Source: an uncultured Pseudomonadota bacterium (GTDB lineage Bacteria > Myxococcota_A > UBA796 > CAJQPC01). Taken from it: 64,000 nucleotides of DNA. Location: positions 1 through 64,000 of the forward strand of contig CAJXRZ010000020.1 of the NCBI GenBank assembly GCA_913060515.1, given 5' to 3'. The stretch's first letter is position 1, and every line of letters begins with the position of its first letter. Shown piece after piece: positions 6,791 to 16,150 of the stretch. Position numbers and translations under genes: made by a program. Below the pieces are notes generated by a model, which was given only the letters and a program-made list of their open reading frames with translations, ran no database searches and was not told the DNA's origin.

Positions 6791-8608
6791 ATGGACGGCA
6801 GTACTAGCTACAACATCGACACCCGTGACATCAAATTCGTGCTCTTCGAGCAGCTCAAGGTGCAGGACGCCCTCGAGGGAATTGAGCGCTTCGAGGACTT
6901 CGATCTGGAGACCTACTCCGCGATGATCGACGAGACCCTGCGTCTCTCCCAAGAGGTCTTCTGGCCTGTGAACCGCAGCGGCGATGCATCCGGCGGCTGC
7001 GTCTTCCACGGCGAAGGCAAGGTCACCACCCCTGAAGGCTACCCAGAGGCCTACAAGATCATGGCCGAGAGCGGCTTGGTCGGTCTCTCTGGCGACCAGA
7101 AGTGGGGGGCCACCGGCCTGCCCGAGCCGGTCGCCATGGCGATCGGAGAGGTCCTGACTGGCGCTGCGCCTGCCCTGAGCACCTACGGCGGCTTGTCGCG
7201 TGGCGTGGCGAACCTCTTGGCCCACCACGGCGCTGAGTGGATGAAGGAGAAGTGCCTGGAGAACCTGAACACTGGCCTCTGGGGCGGCACCATGTGTCTG
7301 ACCGAGCCAGGCGCGGGCTCCAGCGTGGGCGACTCCCTGACCAAGGCGGTGCCCTCCGACGAAGAGGGCGTCTACCATCTGGAAGGTGAGAAGATCTTCA
7401 TCACCGGTGGTGACCAGGACCTGACGGAGAACATCCTGCACTTGGTGTTGGCCAAGCTGCCAGACGCTCCCGCCGGTTCAAAGGGCATCTCCATCTTCCT
7501 GGTGTCCAAGTACAACTTTGACGATGGCTCTCGCAACGGCGTGTACGTGGCGGGCATCGAGCACAAGATGGGCCTGAAGGCCTCCGCCACCTGCGCCCTC
7601 GCGCTGGGCGCCGACCAGCCCTGCAAGGGCTACCTCATCGGCAACCCCGGCGACGGAATGCGCATCATGTTCCACATGATGAACGAAGCCCGCATCGCAG
7701 TGGGTATCCAAGGTTTGGCCAGCGCAGCGGCCGCCTACGAGAACGCCAAGGCCTACGCCAAGGCACGCATCCAGGGTACCTCCATCAAGGAGTTCAAGAA
7801 CCCGAACGCAGAGCGCGTGGCCATCATCGAGCACCCAGATGTCCGCCGCATGCTCATGAACATGAAGGTGACCATCGAGACCCTGCGGTCGATGAACTAC
7901 ACCACGGCCCTTCGCTTGGTGCAGGCTGAATCCACCCACGACGAGGACGAGCGCAAGCAGAAGATGGCGCTCGTGGAGCTGCTCACGCCAATCTGCAAGT
8001 CCTTCTCCTCGGACAAGGGCTACGAGATCGCCACTGAAGCGATGCAGATCTTTGGCGGCTACGGCTACACCGGCGAGTACCCCGCCGAGCAGCACGTGCG
8101 CGACGTGAAGATCGCCTCCATTTACGAGGGCACCAACGGCATTCAAGCCATGGACTTGGTCGGCCGCAAGATGCGTGCGCAGGGCGGCATGGTCTTCATG
8201 ACCTGGATGCAGACCGCACAGAAGGACATTGCGGCAGCAAAGGCTACAGGCCAGCTCGATGCCGAGGCAGATGCGACCAACAAGGCCGTAGGCTTCTTGG
8301 GTGCTGCAGCGATGCAGCTCGGCAAGCTGGGCGCCGAGGGCAACCTGGAAGGCGCCATGCTTCAGGCTACCCCCTTCCTGAACCTCTTCGGGACTGTGGT
8401 CTTGGCCGTTCACGCCCTGGACCAGGCGACCGTGGCCATCGAGGCCTTGAAGGGCGAGAACGTCAGCGAAGGCGACCGCAAGTTCTACAAGGGCAAGGTT
8501 CTCAACGCCAAGTGGTACTCCGCGAACAACCTGCCGGCTGCAGTGGCCATGTCCAAGGCCATCCAGGCTGGCGATGCTGCCTGCATGGACGCAGACCTCT
8601 TCGATTGA
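6791..8608 (+). CDS. Acyl-CoA dehydrogenase, long ~600-aa type
   Basis: A 605-aa FAD enzyme for alpha,beta-dehydrogenation of acyl-CoA, with the extended C-terminal domain seen in DmdC/FadE-like family members. Visible are the flavin-binding segment GGTMCLTEPGAGSSVGD, the IFITGGDQDLTENI region, the GYGYTGEYPAEQHVRD helix and IYEGTNGIQAMDLVGRK, whose Glu is the expected catalytic base. The ATG at 6791 follows GGAGAACGAG. The upstream palindromes point to fatty-acid-dependent derepression. Substrate (long-chain fatty acyl-CoA or methylmercaptopropionyl-CoA) cannot be decided from sequence alone. Confidence 0.9.
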   Translation: MDGSTSYNIDTRDIKFVLFEQLKVQDALEGIERFEDFDLETYSAMIDETLRLSQEVFWPVNRSGDASGGCVFHGEGKVTTPEGYPEAYKIMAESGLVGLSGDQKWGATGLPEPVAMAIGEVLTGAAPALSTYGGLSRGVANLLAHHGAEWMKEKCLENLNTGLWGGTMCLTEPGAGSSVGDSLTKAVPSDEEGVYHLEGEKIFITGGDQDLTENILHLVLAKLPDAPAGSKGISIFLVSKYNFDDGSRNGVYVAGIEHKMGLKASATCALALGADQPCKGYLIGNPGDGMRIMFHMMNEARIAVGIQGLASAAAAYENAKAYAKARIQGTSIKEFKNPNAERVAIIEHPDVRRMLMNMKVTIETLRSMNYTTALRLVQAESTHDEDERKQKMALVELLTPICKSFSSDKGYEIATEAMQIFGGYGYTGEYPAEQHVRDVKIASIYEGTNGIQAMDLVGRKMRAQGGMVFMTWMQTAQKDIAAAKATGQLDAEADATNKAVGFLGAAAMQLGKLGAEGNLEGAMLQATPFLNLFGTVVLAVHALDQATVAIEALKGENVSEGDRKFYKGKVLNAKWYSANNLPAAVAMSKAIQAGDAACMDADLFD

Positions 8609-8618
8609 TCTGAGTCAT

Positions 8619-8668
8619 GAGACGAGAGAACGGGGACTCACCGCAAGGTGGGTCCCCGTTCTTGTCTC
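8619..8668. terminator. Long hairpin, bidirectional terminator between convergent genes
   Basis: Stem built from GAGAC/GTCTC (8619-8623/8664-8668), then AGAACGGGGAC/GTCCCCGTTCT (8627-8637/8652-8662) and an inner TCACC/GGTGG stem, closed by a GCAA tetraloop of the GNRA type. There is no long T run. Its place between two converging stop codons supports a shared transcription stop. Confidence 0.65.
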
Positions 8669-8701
8669 TGCAGATCAGGCTTCGCCCGCGAGGGCGGACG
8701 C

Positions 8702-9868
8702 TCAGTAAAGCAGGCAGCGCTCTCTGGCCTCGTCCCAGTCCGATCGTTGGGTGTCCCAAGCGCGAACCCAGTCCCCAGGGGGCAGACCGGCTTCGATGGC
8801 CAAGCGTCCCCCCGCACTCCCGCAGAGCAGATCGATCGCGATGGGGTTGTCTATGAACTCGTAGGTCTCCGTGCGCCAAGCGAAGTTCTTGGGGTCACAG
8901 CGGCGGGCCGCCTCGATGATGACCCAGCCCAGGAGCAAGGCGTGCAGGGCGTGCCGGTTGGTGAGGTGGATCTCGACGCCGCCGCAGAGCTGACCTGCGT
9001 GTTTCTGGAACTGCGGCAGGAAGCTGGCCGCTCGAAAGGCCACGCCCTCCAAGCCCGCATCCTGGGCACCCTTCTGGCAGAGCGCCGCGAACTTGCGCGG
9101 GTCCAACCAAGGGGCGCCGACCATGTGGAAGGGCCGGGTGGTGCCACGCCCTTCAGAGAGATTCGTGCCTTCGATGAGGCAGAGTCCTGGGTAGATGATG
9201 GCGGTCTCAAGCGTCGGCATGTTCGGGCTTGGCAAGACCCAAGGGGCATCGGTCTCATCGATGTACTGATCCCGCCTCCAGCCCGTGCACCGCACCACTT
9301 CGAGCGCGCACTCCACGCCGCGCTCCTTCTGGAAGTACAGCCCCAACTCCCCCATGGTCATGCCGTGCCGGTTGGCCAAGGGGTAGGCGGAGACGAAGCT
9401 CTCAAAGCCCTTGAGCACCACGTTCCCTTCTACACTCACTCCGTCCAAGGGGTTGGGTCGGTCCAACACCACCACCTTGGTCTCGGTCGTAGCGGCCACT
9501 TCCATCATGAAGCCCAGGGTGGCCTGGTAGGTGTAGTAGCGGCTTCCGATGTCCTGGATGTCGAAGAGCAAGACGTCCAGATCTTCCAGCGTGGCCGGGT
9601 CTGGGCGAAGGCTGGCCTCGGAGTCGCCATAGAGCGATACAACGGGTACCACTTCCTTTTCTTCGTCCACGCCGATCATGTCCTGGGCGGTTGCAGCCAC
9701 GCCATGCTCCGGCCCAAACAAGCGCACCAGATCTACGCCCGCCGCAGGCAACAGGTCCGTGGCATGGCGATACTTCGCGTCCACCGCCGTGGGGTTGCAG
9801 CAGAGCCCGACTCGGGCCCCTTTGAGAGAAGACGGGTCGTCGAGCAGAACTTCCAAACCGCTGCGCAT
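8702..9868 (-). CDS. DUF1343 family protein, NamZ-like exo-beta-N-acetylmuramidase
   Basis: A 388-aa protein from the ATG at 9868, which has GGAG seven bases upstream; the frame is open further but weakly supported. Motifs of the DUF1343 family: CNPTAVDA, LFGPEHGVAA, LLFDIQDIGSRYYTY, DRPNPLDG and GTNLSEGRGTTRPF. Characterised members (NamZ, Bacillus YbbC) remove terminal MurNAc from peptidoglycan fragments in wall recycling. I see no signal peptide, so this copy would act in the cytoplasm or its leader is missed. It converges with the acyl-CoA dehydrogenase. Confidence 0.85.
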   Translation of the reverse strand: MRSGLEVLLDDPSSLKGARVGLCCNPTAVDAKYRHATDLLPAAGVDLVRLFGPEHGVAATAQDMIGVDEEKEVVPVVSLYGDSEASLRPDPATLEDLDVLLFDIQDIGSRYYTYQATLGFMMEVAATTETKVVVLDRPNPLDGVSVEGNVVLKGFESFVSAYPLANRHGMTMGELGLYFQKERGVECALEVVRCTGWRRDQYIDETDAPWVLPSPNMPTLETAIIYPGLCLIEGTNLSEGRGTTRPFHMVGAPWLDPRKFAALCQKGAQDAGLEGVAFRAASFLPQFQKHAGQLCGGVEIHLTNRHALHALLLGWVIIEAARRCDPKNFAWRTETYEFIDNPIAIDLLCGSAGGRLAIEAGLPPGDWVRAWDTQRSDWDEARERCLLY

Positions 9869-10012
9869 ACGGAGCTCCAGGCGTTGACGGGCCTGTAACA
9901 CTGGGAGGTGCAGGCGACCGAGGCTGGACCAGCCAAAGGCAGGATGCCCAGGTACAGCCTGTTGACAGGCTTTCACCCAGCGCGGTGTATCCTTGCGGGG
10001 ATGGAGGTCCCG

Positions 10013-10693
10013 ATGATCACGCTGATCGCATTGCTCCCCGGCTGCGCTGGGGAAGTTGAGATTCCAGGCGGCTATCACGCCCTCGCTTTCGACGGCAACA
10101 GCTGCGTGGAAGTCGCCATGGACAGCGCCTCTGCGAGCGAGGAGATGACCATCGAGCTGACCCTACGGGCCTCGGCCGACGCCTCTGACATCGACCCACA
10201 GCCCTTCGTGACTTGGCCTGGCGTGGTGGCGATGGTGGAGCTGGACGACGGCCGTGTAGCCGCAGGACCCGAGGACGACCCAGGCAGCGGCGTGTACAGC
10301 ACCCAGAGCTTCTTGGACGGTGGCATTCACCACTTGGCAGCGACCTGGGACGGCGAAGGCCGAATGCAGCTCTTCACGGATGGGGAGCGTGTCGGCTTCG
10401 GCAGCTACGCCGATCTCGAGGGAAACAACACGCTCAGCATTGGCTGCTGGGCGCGGGAAAGTGCCGGCTTCGAAGGCTTGATCGACGACGTGCGAATCAG
10501 CTCCACGGCCCGCTACGAAGAGAGCTTCAAGCCGGACTTTGAACCCTACACTGTCGACCTGGACACCACCGCCCTCTGGGACTTCAACGAAGGCGCGGGG
10601 GAAGTGGCGGCAGACAGCGCAGGCCAATACGACGGGACGCTGATTGGGACCGAGTGGGTTCCCTTTGGTGCAAGCACTGACACGGACGAATGA
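10013..10693 (+). CDS. LamG-like (concanavalin-fold) lipoprotein
   Basis: A 226-aa protein when started at the ATG at 10013, which has GGAGG six bases upstream; an ATG at 10001 is also in frame. The N-terminus MITLIALLPGC is a very short lipoprotein signal with the lipidated Cys at residue 11. The body has the jelly-roll pattern of LamG/pentraxin-like domains (ALAFDGNSCVEV, HHLAATWDGEGRMQLFTDGE, GLIDDVRISSTARY), usually sugar or protein binding. Its stop overlaps the next lipoprotein start by 4 nt. Confidence 0.75.
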   Translation: MITLIALLPGCAGEVEIPGGYHALAFDGNSCVEVAMDSASASEEMTIELTLRASADASDIDPQPFVTWPGVVAMVELDDGRVAAGPEDDPGSGVYSTQSFLDGGIHHLAATWDGEGRMQLFTDGERVGFGSYADLEGNNTLSIGCWARESAGFEGLIDDVRISSTARYEESFKPDFEPYTVDLDTTALWDFNEGAGEVAADSAGQYDGTLIGTEWVPFGASTDTDE

Positions 10694-11160
10694 TGCTGAT
10701 TTTCCTGCTGAACTTCCTCGCATGCCCCAAGCCCGGCGAGCTCCCCGACACCCCAGCTGTTGCCGTAGAGGTCCCAGAGACCCCAGAGGTGCCTCAGGTG
10801 GAAGAGGCCGCCCACACAAAGTTCGTCGGCACCCACAGCTCCCCAGAGTGCGGTGAAGAGCGCCAGTACCCGCGCCACATCGTGCTCTCTCCAGACATGA
10901 AGTACACCCTGACCGACCTTGTCAGCCCCTGCCCTCCGGGTGGCATGTGCGCCTGGTCTGGTGTCATCACCGCCAAGGGCACCTGGGCCGTAGAAGGCCC
11001 GATGGTGGTCTTCACCGAGGGCAAGGTGGACAACGCGGACATGGGCGCCCCTCGCCCTGACACCCTGAAGCGTGGCCAGACCGGCCAGCTGATGGAAGGC
11101 CGCTGCCTCTACGCGCAGAACAGTGGACCGGTGGGCGCCGGATCCCCCCCAGTACCCTGA
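10690..11160 (+). CDS. Small lipoprotein, unknown function
   Basis: A 156-aa protein overlapping the preceding gene at ATGA. MMLIFLLNFLAC is a lipoprotein signal with Cys12 as the probable lipid site. A Pro/Glu/Val-rich linker follows (residues 18-40), then a ~110-residue domain with four cysteines (PECGEE, SPCPPGGMC, EGRCLY) that could form two disulfides. No known family recognised. Likely co-transcribed with the LamG-like lipoprotein. Confidence 0.7.
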   Translation: MMLIFLLNFLACPKPGELPDTPAVAVEVPETPEVPQVEEAAHTKFVGTHSSPECGEERQYPRHIVLSPDMKYTLTDLVSPCPPGGMCAWSGVITAKGTWAVEGPMVVFTEGKVDNADMGAPRPDTLKRGQTGQLMEGRCLYAQNSGPVGAGSPPVP

Positions 11161-11185
11161 GCAATCGGCAAACCCGGTGACCTTG

Positions 11186-11980
11186 TCAGGCGCTCTCTGA
11201 GCGCTCCAAGGCCTCCAAGAGTGCGCCCCCCAGCGCACCGCTCTTCAGGGGAACTCCGTTGAGTTCCTTCACTGGAGCCAGGCCCTTCAGGGAAGAGCTC
11301 ACCCACAAGGCCTCCGCTCGCGCCAGCTTCACCGGGGCCGAGCGTAGAGAGATGCCCTCGGCGTGGCCGGCCGCCAACAGCGCCCCCCGCGTCACGCCAG
11401 CCAAGATTCGACCGTCCAGAGGCGGCGTGACCAGGACGCCCTGAACCTCGGCGAAGACGTTGCCCTGGTGCGTCTCGAGCAGAAATCCTTGAGGGTCGAC
11501 CCAGAGCAGTTCATCCACACCACGCGCGGCTGCGCCCCGCTCCCAATGGCCTCGGCTGCAGTGCTTGGCTTGAGCCAGTTCCAGATCCAACACCGCCGGC
11601 GCGACCGAGGCCAGTGTCAGCGGCCTAGCCCAGCGCTCCTGAACAAAAGGCGAGACACGAATCAGCTCCAGGCCACGCCCAAGCTGCACCCGCAACACGC
11701 CTGCTCCCCCACAGTGCGAAGCCGCATGCAGCAGGCGCTCCTTCAAGGCCAGTAGATCTGGCTCTGCCAGTCCCAGCAAGCGGCAAGAAGCAGCCAGTCG
11801 CCGCAGATGCTCCGAGAGATAGATCGGGATCCTTGACTGGATCCGCAAGGTCTCGAAACAGCCAATGCCCCGCTCAACCGACGGCGACGGCGCCGATTGT
11901 TGCTGGATTAAACTGCCATTTTGCCAGATAAGATGCAGTGACTGATCCTGCCTACAGGGGTGTATGAAAAAGACTGACAT
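11186..11980 (-). CDS. Class IV (D-amino-acid/branched-chain type) aminotransferase or aminodeoxychorismate lyase
   Basis: A 264-aa fold-type IV PLP enzyme. Motifs: RGIGCFETLRI near residue 40, LRVQLGRG, the likely PLP lysine in AKHCSRGHWERG, then GVDELLWVDPQGFLLETHQGNVF, matching the E-x-x-x-x-N-x-F signature. Members include PabC, IlvE and Dat; the short length fits PabC-like lyases, but residues that decide substrate are not clear enough to choose. It diverges from the subtilase gene at 12100. Confidence 0.8.
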   Translation of the reverse strand: MSVFFIHPCRQDQSLHLIWQNGSLIQQQSAPSPSVERGIGCFETLRIQSRIPIYLSEHLRRLAASCRLLGLAEPDLLALKERLLHAASHCGGAGVLRVQLGRGLELIRVSPFVQERWARPLTLASVAPAVLDLELAQAKHCSRGHWERGAAARGVDELLWVDPQGFLLETHQGNVFAEVQGVLVTPPLDGRILAGVTRGALLAAGHAEGISLRSAPVKLARAEALWVSSSLKGLAPVKELNGVPLKSGALGGALLEALERSESA

Positions 11981-12099
11981 CTCTTGGACTGTTCAGTCTT
12001 GAATCTGGATGCTTCAATCCGAGAAGAACAAAACGGCGCTGCTATGCCTTGGCGTTTCCTTACGCAAGCGTAGCTCCTGATTTTTCTCCTGGAGTCTTC

Positions 12100-13623
12100 A
12101 TGTTTCTTTTCGCCATCGCCTGCAGCACCGCACCACAAGAACTTGGAGAGGCCCCGGTCTTCACAGACACCGAGGCCTACGTCGAGCGGGAGATGTTGGT
12201 CTCCATTCGAGACAACGGCGATGGCATCGCGACGATGGAAGTCCAGGAGAAGTACGGCGCGGTGGTGATGGAGAACATGGAGGGCCTGGGGGTCGCGCAC
12301 CTGCTCTTGCCGGACATGGCCGAGGTTCGAGGTGTGCGCACCTTGATGGAAGCCGACCGGAACCTGGAGTTTGCTGAGCCCAACTACCTCACTCGGGCAA
12401 GCGCAGCGGCGCCGAATGACAGCTACGCCGGCTACCAGTGGAACCTCGACATGGTCGGTGCCTACGATGCCTGGGACATCAGCGATGGCACCGGCAGCAT
12501 CGTCGCGGTGCTGGATACAGGCGTACGCGCAGGCGGCCCAGATGGCATCACCACGCTTTTGAGCGGCTGGGACGCCTACTACAACGACAACGACCCGAGC
12601 GACAACGACGGCCACGGCACCTTCGTCGCCGGCACCATCGCTCAGACGACCAACAACGGCCGTGGCGTGGCCGGAATGGCCCCTGGCGCAGCCATCCTGC
12701 CAGTGAAGGTGCTCTCCGACCAAGGTTTTGGGGACGTGCGGGCCTTGGCCAACGGCATCGTGTACGCCACCGATCAGGGCGCCGACGTCATCAACATGTC
12801 CCTGGGCAGTCCCAGCAGCTCTCAGACGGAATACCGGGCCATTCAGTACGCCTACGACCGCGACGTGGTGCTGGTCGCCGCGAGCGGGAACGAGTTCGCC
12901 ACGAGCGTGAGCTACCCGGCCGCCTACCCCGAGGTCATCGCGGTCGGCGCGGTGCGTGCCGGTGGGACCCGCTCCCCCTACTCCAACACCGGAACCGGCT
13001 TGGAGATCGTGGCACCTGGCGGAGACCTGAACCGGGACGACAACGGCGATGGCTACGCCGACGGCGTGCTGCAGGAGACCGTGCAGAACGGACGCTTCAC
13101 CTACGTGTTCTGGGAGGGCACCAGCATGGCGACTCCCCACGTGGCGGCTGCCGCAGCGATGATCAAAGCCGCTGGCGTAAATGACCCTGAAGAGGTGCGC
13201 GAGGTCCTGGCCTTGAGCGCCCGTGACGGCGGGAGCGCTGGCTACGACACCAGCTACGGCTACGGCATCCTGGATGTGGAAGCGGCGCTGAAGCTCGTCG
13301 TGGACAACACCACGCCGCCAGAGATTGAGCCCGAGCCAGAGGAGGAGGAGACCGCTCCTACTGTGGACACCAAGGCCCCGAGCATCTCGAACATCGACGG
13401 CATCGTCGATGGCCGCAGCTTCACCCTGATGTGGACCACCGACGAGCTCGCCACCAGCGGCATCGAGTTCGAGGACTACGGCCTGTACGACACCCAGGTC
13501 TACACCACGACCCACAGCATGCGCTTCAACGGGAACCCTGGCGACACCTACGTCTTCAAGTTCGTAAGTGTCGATGAGGCGGGCAACGTGGCCGAGACCG
13601 AGTTCTACCAAATCAGTCTGTAG
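12100..13623 (+). CDS. Subtilisin-like serine protease, lipoprotein
   Basis: A 507-aa S8 protease from the ATG at 12100 (GGAG six bases upstream). MFLFAIAC is a very short lipoprotein signal. An inhibitor_I9-like propeptide spans about 25-98. The catalytic domain has D139 (VAVLDTGV), H172 (DNDGHGTFVAG), the oxyanion residue N264 (AASGNE) and S342 (GTSMATPHVA). Asp-rich loops (NDNDPSDND, NRDDNGDGYADG) suggest calcium sites. An acidic hinge (EPEPEEEE) leads to a C-terminal fibronectin-III-like domain. Probably anchored on the cell surface or in the periplasm. Confidence 0.93.
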   Translation: MFLFAIACSTAPQELGEAPVFTDTEAYVEREMLVSIRDNGDGIATMEVQEKYGAVVMENMEGLGVAHLLLPDMAEVRGVRTLMEADRNLEFAEPNYLTRASAAAPNDSYAGYQWNLDMVGAYDAWDISDGTGSIVAVLDTGVRAGGPDGITTLLSGWDAYYNDNDPSDNDGHGTFVAGTIAQTTNNGRGVAGMAPGAAILPVKVLSDQGFGDVRALANGIVYATDQGADVINMSLGSPSSSQTEYRAIQYAYDRDVVLVAASGNEFATSVSYPAAYPEVIAVGAVRAGGTRSPYSNTGTGLEIVAPGGDLNRDDNGDGYADGVLQETVQNGRFTYVFWEGTSMATPHVAAAAAMIKAAGVNDPEEVREVLALSARDGGSAGYDTSYGYGILDVEAALKLVVDNTTPPEIEPEPEEEETAPTVDTKAPSISNIDGIVDGRSFTLMWTTDELATSGIEFEDYGLYDTQVYTTTHSMRFNGNPGDTYVFKFVSVDEAGNVAETEFYQISL

Positions 13624-14338
13624 AGGCGCGGTGCCCCAAGTTCACGCTGATCTGGAGGGTGTCGGCGCAGTCCATGGCAGCCTGCGCCACAAGGCCGCCA
13701 TTGGCATCCAAGGCGACACTACCGCCCATGCCGACGGTATCAGGCGCGTTCAAGGAGGTCGCCCAGTTGCACTGGAGCATCGGGACCCGCAAAGACCGGC
13801 AGTGGTCCTTGGCCGCATCCAGGTAGGCCCCATCCCCGGTCCACTGGATGTACCCAGGCCACACAATCAAGTCGGCCCCCACCAAGCGCGGGTGTTGGGC
13901 GTCCAGGACCTCTCGGCAAAGGACCACCCCAAGGCGAAGTGAGCCAACACGAAGCAGACCGGCGCTGGCAGGGCTTCCAGGGAGGGGGGCCGAGAAGAAC
14001 CGGGTCTCGGACGGGGTAAGGCCGACTTTGGCGACCCACTGCACAGGCTGGCCGGGCGCAAAGCACTGCACCACATTCAAGACCCCATGCTCGGTCTCCA
14101 TCGGCCGGCCAACGAGCACCGCCTTTCCGGTTTCCCTCGCCAGGCGCCTTAGGCGCCCATCACATTCCGCTAGGTCGCGCGACTGGAGCAGCTCGGGGAG
14201 TCCCCGGTGGAATCCAGTGAGGGTGCACTCCGGGAACACCACCAGATCTGCACCGGCGGCCCGCACTGCAGCGAAGACGCGCGCCAGGTTCCCGGTGACC
14301 GTCGGCGCCATGGGGATCTGCGCGGCCACAACACGCAC
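13613..14338 (-). CDS. Carbon-nitrogen hydrolase (nitrilase superfamily)
   Basis: A 241-aa amidase with the family triad E37 (VVFPECTLTGF), K104 (VAKVGLTPSE) and C141 (GVVLCREVLD). Such enzymes hydrolyse amides of small molecules (omega-amidase, carbamoylputrescine amidase and others); the substrate is not evident. The start is a GTG at 14338, two bases after the stop of the upstream gene at 14341, so the two are coupled. Its 3' end overlaps the convergent subtilase by 11 nt. Confidence 0.88.
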   Translation of the reverse strand: MRVVAAQIPMAPTVTGNLARVFAAVRAAGADLVVFPECTLTGFHRGLPELLQSRDLAECDGRLRRLARETGKAVLVGRPMETEHGVLNVVQCFAPGQPVQWVAKVGLTPSETRFFSAPLPGSPASAGLLRVGSLRLGVVLCREVLDAQHPRLVGADLIVWPGYIQWTGDGAYLDAAKDHCRSLRVPMLQCNWATSLNAPDTVGMGGSVALDANGGLVAQAAMDCADTLQISVNLGHRASTD

Positions 14339-14340
14339 GC

Positions 14341-14862
14341 CTACTCCAGCCCAGGCCCGGACAGCACATGAACCCAGTCCTTCGAATCCAGCGCCCCCCG
14401 AAGCCGCGCGGAGAGTGCACGTGTGGCCCTCTCATCTGTCTGGACCGTCGGGTCCTGCCGCAGCAGCACCAGGCTGGGAACGAACACCAAGGGCAGGCCC
14501 AGAAGAACCCAGCCGCTCTGCATGAGCTCGGCCACGCCACCCAAAACCCCGACGCAGACCAGCAAAGCTGCCGCTGCCCCCCAGCCACGCCGAACTCTCT
14601 GAGCCGTCCCTCCTCGGGCGACCCGCACGCTGACCTCCCAGACGTCCCCCATGTTGGCGAACCAGACCTCGGACTCCAGCGGGCCATCCACCTTGAAGAG
14701 TCGCACCTGCTGGTATTCGGCCACACCGGCCCACTCGGGTCCCAGTTCGCCCATGAGGGGCTCGAGCGCATCACGCAGCCGACTGTCTAGGTGCAAGCCC
14801 TCGTCCTCGGCCGCTGCGCGGTCCGAGTCGGAGAAACCATCCATCGCAACGGTCAGAGTCAT
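14341..14862 (-). CDS. Two-helix membrane protein, unknown function
   Basis: A 173-aa protein with GGGAGG before its ATG. A soluble N-terminal domain of ~90 residues is followed by two transmembrane helices (LLVCVGVLGGVAELMQ; VLLGLPLVFVPSLVLL) and a short charged tail. No family recognised. It forms a pair with the amidase gene two bases downstream and follows the glutaryl-CoA dehydrogenase gene on the same strand after 31 bases. Confidence 0.65.
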   Translation of the reverse strand: MTLTVAMDGFSDSDRAAAEDEGLHLDSRLRDALEPLMGELGPEWAGVAEYQQVRLFKVDGPLESEVWFANMGDVWEVSVRVARGGTAQRVRRGWGAAAALLVCVGVLGGVAELMQSGWVLLGLPLVFVPSLVLLRQDPTVQTDERATRALSARLRGALDSKDWVHVLSGPGLE

Positions 14863-14893
14863 GCCGCCTCCCGGCGCCTCGCCGAGGCGCCCC

Positions 14894-16060
14894 CTAGAAG
14901 AAGGCCTGCATTCCAGTGATGTGCCGACCCAGAATCAAGTTGTGGATGTCGTGCGTGCCCTCGTAGGTGATCACGGACTCCAAGTTGGCCATGTGGCGCA
15001 TGATTGGGTACTCGTCCAAAATGCCGTTGGCACCGTGAATGTCACGTGCGACCCGCGCGATCTGCAGTGCGATGTCCACGTTGTTCATCTTGGCCAGGCT
15101 GATCATCGGCGGGGTGATGCTGCCGTCGTCCTTGGCCTGTCCGAGGTGAAGCGCCAAGAGCTGGCCCTTGGTGATCTCACGCAGCATCCAAGCCAGCTTG
15201 TTCTGCACGAGCTGACGGCCAGCGATGGGCTTGTCGAACTGCACCCGGCTCAGGGCGTACTGCACCGAGGAGTGGTAGCAGGCCATCGCAGCACCCAAGG
15301 CGCCCCAGCTGATGCCGAAGCGGGCGTTGTTCAAGCAGGAGAAGGGACCCCGCAGGCCGCGCACTTCGGGCAACATGCGGTTCTTGGGGATGCGGCAGTC
15401 TTCGAAGACCAGCTCGCTGGTGACGCTGGCCCGCAGGCTGTGCTTGCCCTTCATCTCGGGAGCCGAGAAGCCGGGGTCCCCCTTCTCGATGATGAAGCCG
15501 CGGATGTCGCCGTCGAGCTTGGCCCAGACCACGGCCACGTCAGCCAAGCTGCCGTTGGTGATCCACATCTTGGCGCCGTTGAGCACGTAGCTGTCGCCGT
15601 CGTCCACAGCGCGGGTCAGCATGCCGCCGGGGTTGGAGCCGTGGTCCGGCTCCGTCAGGCCGAAGCAGCCGATGAACTCGCCGGCCGCCAGCTTGGGCAG
15701 GTACTTGTTCTTCTGGTCTTCGGTTCCGAACTTCCAGATGGGGAACATGGCCAAGGAGCCCTGAACACTGACGAAGCTGCGGATGCCGGAGTCGCCGCGC
15801 TCGAGCTCCTGGCAAATCAGCCCGTAGGCGATGTTGCTCATGCCCGCGCAGCCGTAGCCTTCCAAGTTGGCGCCCAGCAGGCCCATCTCGCCGATCTCCT
15901 TGACCAGCTCCATCGGGAAGGTGCCGTTGCGGGCGTGCCCTTCGATGATGGGAAGCACGCGGGCCTCTACCCAGCTTCGGCAGAGATCCTGAACCATGCG
16001 CTCCTCGTCAGAGAGGTGCTGGTCGATGTTGTAGAAGTCGAGGCCGCTGAACTTTTCCAT
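14894..16060 (-). CDS. gcdH: Glutaryl-CoA dehydrogenase
   Basis: A 388-aa FAD enzyme oxidising and decarboxylating glutaryl-CoA to crotonyl-CoA in lysine and tryptophan breakdown. Diagnostic segments: RSFVSVQGSLAMFPI, GCFGLTEPDHGSNPGGM, LNGAKMWITNG, RDIHGANGI and the catalytic E367 in YEGTHDIHNLILGR, typical of this family and different from generic short-chain acyl-CoA dehydrogenases. No FadR-type palindrome precedes it, unlike the other dehydrogenase in the window. Confidence 0.93.
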   Translation of the reverse strand: MEKFSGLDFYNIDQHLSDEERMVQDLCRSWVEARVLPIIEGHARNGTFPMELVKEIGEMGLLGANLEGYGCAGMSNIAYGLICQELERGDSGIRSFVSVQGSLAMFPIWKFGTEDQKNKYLPKLAAGEFIGCFGLTEPDHGSNPGGMLTRAVDDGDSYVLNGAKMWITNGSLADVAVVWAKLDGDIRGFIIEKGDPGFSAPEMKGKHSLRASVTSELVFEDCRIPKNRMLPEVRGLRGPFSCLNNARFGISWGALGAAMACYHSSVQYALSRVQFDKPIAGRQLVQNKLAWMLREITKGQLLALHLGQAKDDGSITPPMISLAKMNNVDIALQIARVARDIHGANGILDEYPIMRHMANLESVITYEGTHDIHNLILGRHITGMQAFF

Positions 16061-16150
16061 GGGGGCTCACTCTTGGGCTGAGGGGCTTGGCTGAGGGTCT
16101 CAGTGCTGGCGCCTGTCTATCGCGCCACACTCCATTAGCCAGTGCCCCTT

